A stretch of DNA of 64,000 bases from Leishmania mexicana MHOM/GT/2001/U1103 (lineage: Eukaryota > Euglenozoa > Kinetoplastea > Trypanosomatida > Trypanosomatidae): assembly GCF_000234665.1 (NCBI RefSeq), contig NC_018319.1, positions 186,001-250,000 on the forward strand, written 5' to 3'. The notes below the pieces were generated by a model. The model saw nothing but the letters and a program-made list of their open reading frames with translations, ran no database searches and was not told where the DNA came from. Both the position numbers and the translations under genes were made by a program. This document shows positions 59,876 through 64,000 of this stretch, in pieces; positions within the stretch are counted from its first letter, which is position 1, and the number at the start of each line of letters is the position of its first letter.

Positions 59876-60228
59876 AGTTGGCGGGGGAGGGGGAAGGCTA
59901 TGGAAGAAGAGAGCACAGGTTGGCCAGCGAGGCGGTGGTGAGATGGCACGGGGAGGGGCAGAAGGAGTTGCAGGTGACGAAGACGCGGTGGTCTTCCCTT
60001 TGGCCTGTAATGCCGCGAAGGCCCGCAGAGCTGGGTGAAGAAAGGGTAGGGAGAGAATGTGCACGCTGCGCGGGAGACGGATCCGTTTCGGCTGCACAAG
60101 AGTGGCAGAGCAACGCGAACACCCTCTTTCGCTTCCGGCGCGCTGATCCTCTGCCTTCTCGACGACCTCTCCTGCCCATCTCTCCCTCCCTCTCTGCACC
60201 ACTGCGACACACTCCGTTGGTGACAGAG

Positions 60229-60568
60229 CCGAGCACTTACCGCATGAGGGAGTCAGAGCGATGTATCGCTGCTGGTATCGGCAGCAACGGCGTGGAAATG
60301 TCTGTGCCATTCATGCGATGGGCAGAGCGTCAGCGCGACTCGAGCGTATCCCATCCGACGTTCACACTGCCTACTGGCGTGGGGAGCCTGAGTGCCACCG
60401 CGAGGGATGCACCATGGGTGGCGCACTGCTGTAACGCATGTATCTACCGCTGCGTCGCGCCACACGATGGGACGGCCCTGTGGCAGGCGGATCGGAGAGG
60501 GGAAGGCGAGCGGAGCGGCGCTTTCAGATCATGTCCGGTGGCAGAGCAGTGGACACGCGCACAAGGAG
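60229..60568 (+). repeat. SIDER-like interspersed repeat, copy 3
   Basis: The copy begins with a diverged version of the GCATGAGGGA...GCTGCTGGTATCGG block (about 60229-60285), lacks the G-rich/CA start of the other copies, and from about 60288 matches copy 2 almost base for base to the GATCATGTCCGGTGGCAGAG...AAGGAG end. Only one clear mismatch was seen in that core of about 280 bp. It lies in the presumed 3' UTR of the kelch gene. Confidence 0.7.
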
Positions 60569-61614
60569 CGCTGTTGAGAATATGGGTCTGTGTGTGTGTG
60601 TGGTCGCCAGGATATGCGCCACTCCCCCCCCCCTCCTCCTTTCTCTCCGCGCTCGCATTTTTTTTGCGGAGGAGCCCCCTCCATCTCCCTTTTTCATGCG
60701 TGTATGTATGTGTGTCTCTGCGCGCGCGCGTTCGGTGCAGTGATTCCGGAAGCCGACTTCTCTCTCTCTCACTCTCTCCCCTCCCTCCCCTCGTCGGCGG
60801 CGGCGGCGGCCGTTGTCGTGGGCGCGAGGCGCAAGAAAGTGAAGTGAGGGCGCCCTCTTCTTGCCTCCGTGTATTTTCCCTTTCCATTTGCTGCATACAT
60901 ACAGAAGGTACAACAACAAGGAGCGCAGTGACGCAGTGCGGAGCATGTGCGACGAACTCGCTCGGAAAAGGCAAAGAGCACCCTGGCAGAGTTCAATGCC
61001 GCTGATGTGGACGATGAGGGGGGAGGAGAGCTGTTCGTATATGCGCCTTTTCCCATCTTTTTCTTCCGTCCCCGGCATCTCTCTAGCGTCCACCCCACCC
61101 CTCCTCGTCAGCGTTGACGTTGAAGGTGCTCCACGCACGCCTACCCTCACACACACACCTCCGTGCCTCTCCCCTTCCACTGACACCGTCCCTCTCGCCT
61201 CCTCCTCACTTGTTGGTCTCTTGCACACATTCGCCTTGGTCTCTGTAGGTGTGGCTGTGTACCCCCCCCCACTCCACTCCCCTCCCCCGAATCACTCCTT
61301 CACTCCACGACAGTAGCAAGTTTATTGAGTGCCACTCGTGCCCCACGACCCTACCTCACCCACCCACCCACACCCAACCATCCACCTTCAGCCTCCTTCC
61401 CTTTTCGCCAGTCTGCTATCCCAATCGCCTTCACGTAGTTCACCGGTGCACTCACCCCCCCCCAAGCCCCCCTCCCCTTTCGTAGTCCTTCCAGTCACGT
61501 CACCACGCTAAGCTGCCCTGCGGGTTTTTCTTTTTATCTCTCCGCCCTTTTCCTTTTTAGGCCGCCGTCACGCACATAGAAAGACTTGGTCTTGGTCACA
61601 CCAACTCTTTCACC

Positions 61615-61714
61615 NNNNNNNNNNNNNNNNNNNNNNNNNNNNNNNNNNNNNNNNNNNNNNNNNNNNNNNNNNNNNNNNNNNNNNNNNNNNNNNNNNNNNN
61701 NNNNNNNNNNNNNN
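61615..61714. other. Assembly gap, 100 N
   Basis: Exactly 100 unresolved bases, the customary placeholder for a gap of unknown size. It falls between pyrimidine tracts, so missing sequence may be simple repeat or longer. Confidence 0.98.
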
Positions 61715-62119
61715 CGGTGCATCAGTCCCCCTCCTCCTCTCTCATCCCTGCTGTCTTTTCTTTTCCTGTGTGTGTGTGTGTGATCGGCGTTGGGGCGCTC
61801 TATATTGCATCTCCGTGTGCGTTCCCTCTTTGGTCTTCCCTCCCTCCCTCATCTCTGGCACTCCCCCACCTCACCACCACCACCACCACCACCGCCACAC
61901 ACACACACACACGCATATATATATATAGTATATATACTATAGATACGCTATATTAATAACAAAGACACCCTTTTTTGCCCCCTCTCCCCCTCTCCCCCAA
62001 CATCTTCGTTTTTTTTTGTTTGTTTGTTTGTTGTTTTCATTTTTTCTCTTCGCTTGTTTGTTTGTTTCCCGCCATTCATATTATTATTATTACTTTTTTG
62101 TGTGTTTGAACGCTTTCTC

Positions 62120-62120
<1 letters not shown>

Positions 62121-62168
<48 letters not shown>
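62121..62168. repeat. (GT)n dinucleotide microsatellite
   Basis: About 48 bp of GT with one GC substitution near its start. It is the longest pure GT run in the window. Confidence 0.9.
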
Positions 62169-62169
<1 letters not shown>

Positions 62170-62806
62170 ACAGACAGACGCACGCACGCACGCACGTACA
62201 CAGGGGGAGAGAGAGAGCAAGCACGCGCACCAGCACCGTTGTACTTACTTTTGGTACGTTCAGCTGTGGTCATCCGTGTCTTCCCCATCTCTTTGTTCTT
62301 GGTCTCTGTCCCTCTGTCCCTCTGTCCCTCTCTCTCTCACTCTCTCACTCTCTCACTCACTGCGTGTGTGCGTGTCTGAGTGGCGGATTGCCGGACTCTG
62401 TCGTGTCCCTCTTTCCTTTTTCCCGCTCGTTTTCCTTGAGAAGCACTACTCCCCCTCCCCCTCCCTTCGCTGCCCATTGGTTACCGGCCACGTTCACCCC
62501 GGCGTTCCACAACAAGGTCCGACAAGAGCACGATACCAGAGGCAGCTCCCTCTCTCCCTCTCTCCCGAGTATAGGTGTGTGCGTATGCGTGTGTGAACAC
62601 CTTAACCTCTTTGAATTAGTGCTCTTTCTTTATTGGCGCTGTTGTGGCAGTGGTGGTGGTGGTGGTGGTGGTGGTGCACCCGTGGGTCTGTGGTCCTCCT
62701 ATTGACACCCTTTTTTTTCTTTTCCTCGATATATTTTTCCTCCGTCACACATATTCGCGACGTGCAGGCGCATACACAAACCACGCGCACATTCCTCTTG
62801 GGTAAC

Positions 62807-62838
<32 letters not shown>

Positions 62839-62928
62839 CACGACCGCAGCGAGTGCGGCCTTGTCCATTTCTTTCGCCTCCTCCTCCCTCCTCCTTCATT
62901 TTTTTGTTGCTCTTTTTTTTCCCCGTCG

Positions 62929-64000
62929 ATGTCCGCCAGCTCCGTCCCGCGTGAGGACTCGCAAGGGCCGCAGCGTGCCAGTGTGTCGCCAGTAGTAACC
63001 CCCAACATGTCTCCTGCGGCCACGCAGCCACCGCAGCAGCAACCCACGAAAACGGCTTCTATGATGACCTCGCCAATTGTGAACAGCGGTACGACGCCGC
63101 GGCTGCTCTTCACGTGGGACCCGTACCGGAACGTGTCTTCCTCGCCCGGCAGCACAAGCGCAGTCACTGGCGGGGCCGCTGCTAAGCCGCCGGAGGAGGA
63201 GGCGGTAGAAGAAGGACGCTTGGCGTCCAGCATCGACGGCTGCTCTACTACGTCGTCAGTGAACAACACCAACACTGGCGCCGAAACCTCTGCCGGTGTG
63301 ACCAGTACGACTCGTGCCACCAGCAACTCTGCGGCCCCATCTTCTGCCGCCACTCCCGGCGGTGCACGGCCCCCGCTGACCATTTCGGCATTGCTCGGCG
63401 GAGCGGGCTACCCCAACCGAAGCTCGCCGCAGCTCTCGGCGACGACGGTGCCGCTGCCTCAGCAACAGCAGATGCTGCACCAGAGTCCAAACAGCGACGT
63501 CTGTGTTGCGACAGGCTCTTCCCACTCCACTCCGTCTGGTCCAGTGCTGAAGCGCATCTCCACCTCCGCGAAGGACGCCCGGCAGTACTTCCTGGATTAC
63601 TCACCAAGCCCTGCCTCCAACGCTGGCGCCCCTGCTGCTCTTGCCGCTGGTAGCATGCCAAACTTAATGCTGCCACCAAACATGTCACCCATGGCTACCG
63701 TAACGTCACCCTCTGCTCCAGCGCCGCTACAGCAGCGGCATCAGTCTCCTGGCGGGATGGAGTTACTCGACTTGGACGGGAACAGCAGCACCAACATCAG
63801 CCCACAAGCGGTGCCACTCATGTCGCCCCCGCGCAGCAGCAGCAGCAACGCAGGCGCGTACCCAGGCTACAGCGCTGTTTCCGCCGCGAATAGCCACAGC
63901 ATCCTCTCCGCTACCCCAATGCCGCCGATGAGCGGCGTGGCGCAGCACAACCCGTATCGCACCCCATCCATCTTCTTCGCGACGGCGCACAGCACGTCGC
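62929..64000 (+). CDS. Ser/Pro/Gln-rich protein with HNPY motif (5' part, runs off the window)
   Basis: The frame opens at the ATG at 62929 (MSASSVPREDSQGPQRASVS) and stays open for 357 codons to the window end. Composition is Ser, Pro, Ala, Thr, Asn and Gln-rich with frequent SPS/TSP/MSP triplets, as in disordered N-termini of RNA-regulatory proteins. Two (N/D)PYR motifs stand out: WDPYRN at residues 63-68 and QHNPYRTP at 339-346. HNPY is part of the motif through which T. brucei proteins recruit the MKT1-PBP1 post-transcriptional complex. Other segments of note are KRISTSAKDARQYFLDYSPS at about 206-225 and MELLDLDG at about 277-284. Any RNA-binding domain would lie beyond the window. This ORF has no stop in view, so identity cannot be settled. 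Confidence 0.8.
   Translation, partial: MSASSVPREDSQGPQRASVSPVVTPNMSPAATQPPQQQPTKTASMMTSPIVNSGTTPRLLFTWDPYRNVSSSPGSTSAVTGGAAAKPPEEEAVEEGRLASSIDGCSTTSSVNNTNTGAETSAGVTSTTRATSNSAAPSSAATPGGARPPLTISALLGGAGYPNRSSPQLSATTVPLPQQQQMLHQSPNSDVCVATGSSHSTPSGPVLKRISTSAKDARQYFLDYSPSPASNAGAPAALAAGSMPNLMLPPNMSPMATVTSPSAPAPLQQRHQSPGGMELLDLDGNSSTNISPQAVPLMSPPRSSSSNAGAYPGYSAVSAANSHSILSATPMPPMSGVAQHNPYRTPSIFFATAHSTS

Larger units (their letters stand above)
59876..62928 (+). other. Intergenic region with SIDER-like repeat and an assembly gap
   Basis: No gene is supported. It holds SIDER-like copy 3 (60229-60568), CT tracts, an N gap (61615-61714), (TTTG)n runs at about 62015-62070, a (GT)n run at about 62121-62168, a TGG run at about 62650-62675, a TA run at about 62803-62838, and T-rich tracts. 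The AG at 62766-62767, after a T-rich tract, is a candidate acceptor for the gene at 62929; the T-rich tract at 62895-62924 has no AG before the ATG. The 418-codon frame at 59749-61005 overlaps the kelch gene and the repeat and is not supported. Confidence 0.55.

Noticed and set aside
59749..61005. 418-codon open frame across the kelch gene end and SIDER-like copy
   Set aside because: The part over the kelch gene is a shadow frame, and the part over the repeat is shared with copy 2 where the frame is broken differently.
1..64000. CRISPR arrays, bacterial promoters, Shine-Dalgarno sites, rho-independent terminators
   Set aside because: The repeats are simple microsatellites or dispersed elements, and gene structure is trypanosomatid, so bacterial signals do not apply.
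1..64000. tRNA, rRNA or snoRNA genes
   Set aside because: I looked for a tRNA T-loop and for C/D box pairs and found none convincing. A covariance-model scan would be the decisive test.
1..64000. A strand-switch region
   Set aside because: Every supported gene is on the + strand, so there is no divergent or convergent junction in the window.

Overview
The window looks like nuclear DNA of a trypanosomatid, most probably a Leishmania species. The evidence is a GC-rich genome with long intronless ORFs, all on the + strand, separated by 0.6-4.1 kb spacers full of pyrimidine tracts followed by AG (the spliced-leader trans-splicing signal), GT/CA and TA microsatellites, no recognisable promoters, and a dispersed repeat found three times, each time just downstream of a stop codon, as Leishmania SIDER retroposons are. 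The exact species cannot be read from the sequence. All 14 protein genes point the same way, so the window appears to lie inside one polycistronic transcription unit. Such units are not functional operons, so gene order says little about function.

Layout: a very large multi-pass membrane protein (735-6371); a coiled-coil protein resembling the outer dynein arm docking subunit ODAD3/CCDC151 (7790-9826); a 1763-residue Ala/Ser-rich unknown (11572-16863); a 611-residue coiled-coil unknown (17763-19598); a Cys-rich, probably GPI-anchored surface protein (21569-22567); signal peptidase complex subunit 3 (24193-25170), the firmest functional call here; a small unknown (25833-26540); a 1737-residue protein with a PH-like domain split by an insert plus coiled coils (27289-32502); a 1251-residue tail-anchored protein with an N-terminal region that may be a divergent VAP/MSP-like fold (33978-37733); a CRAL-TRIO/Sec14 lipid-transfer protein (39373-40926); an unknown with a possible divergent dsRNA-binding C-terminus (43533-44879); a Ser/Gln/His-rich unknown preceded by about 650 nt of AUG-free leader (48894-51659); a six-block kelch protein (55781-59875); and the 5' part of a Ser/Pro/Gln-rich protein with an HNPY motif (62929 to window end).

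Starts were chosen as the first in-frame ATG downstream of a credible pyrimidine tract plus AG. Several frames stay open far upstream, but those extensions translate pyrimidine tracts and (GT)n repeats and were not used. The most interesting non-coding items are the three SIDER-like copies (two share an almost identical core of about 280 bp, the third has a 238-bp deletion at a 7-bp microhomology), a perfect 20-bp inverted repeat beside a (GGGT)4 quadruplex motif downstream of the CRAL-TRIO gene, the AUG-free leader at 48245-48893, and a non-pyrimidine-rich block at 52650-54200 that may be a decayed ingi/L1Tc-type element. A 100-N assembly gap lies at 61615-61714. No RNA gene, CRISPR array or complete mobile element was found.
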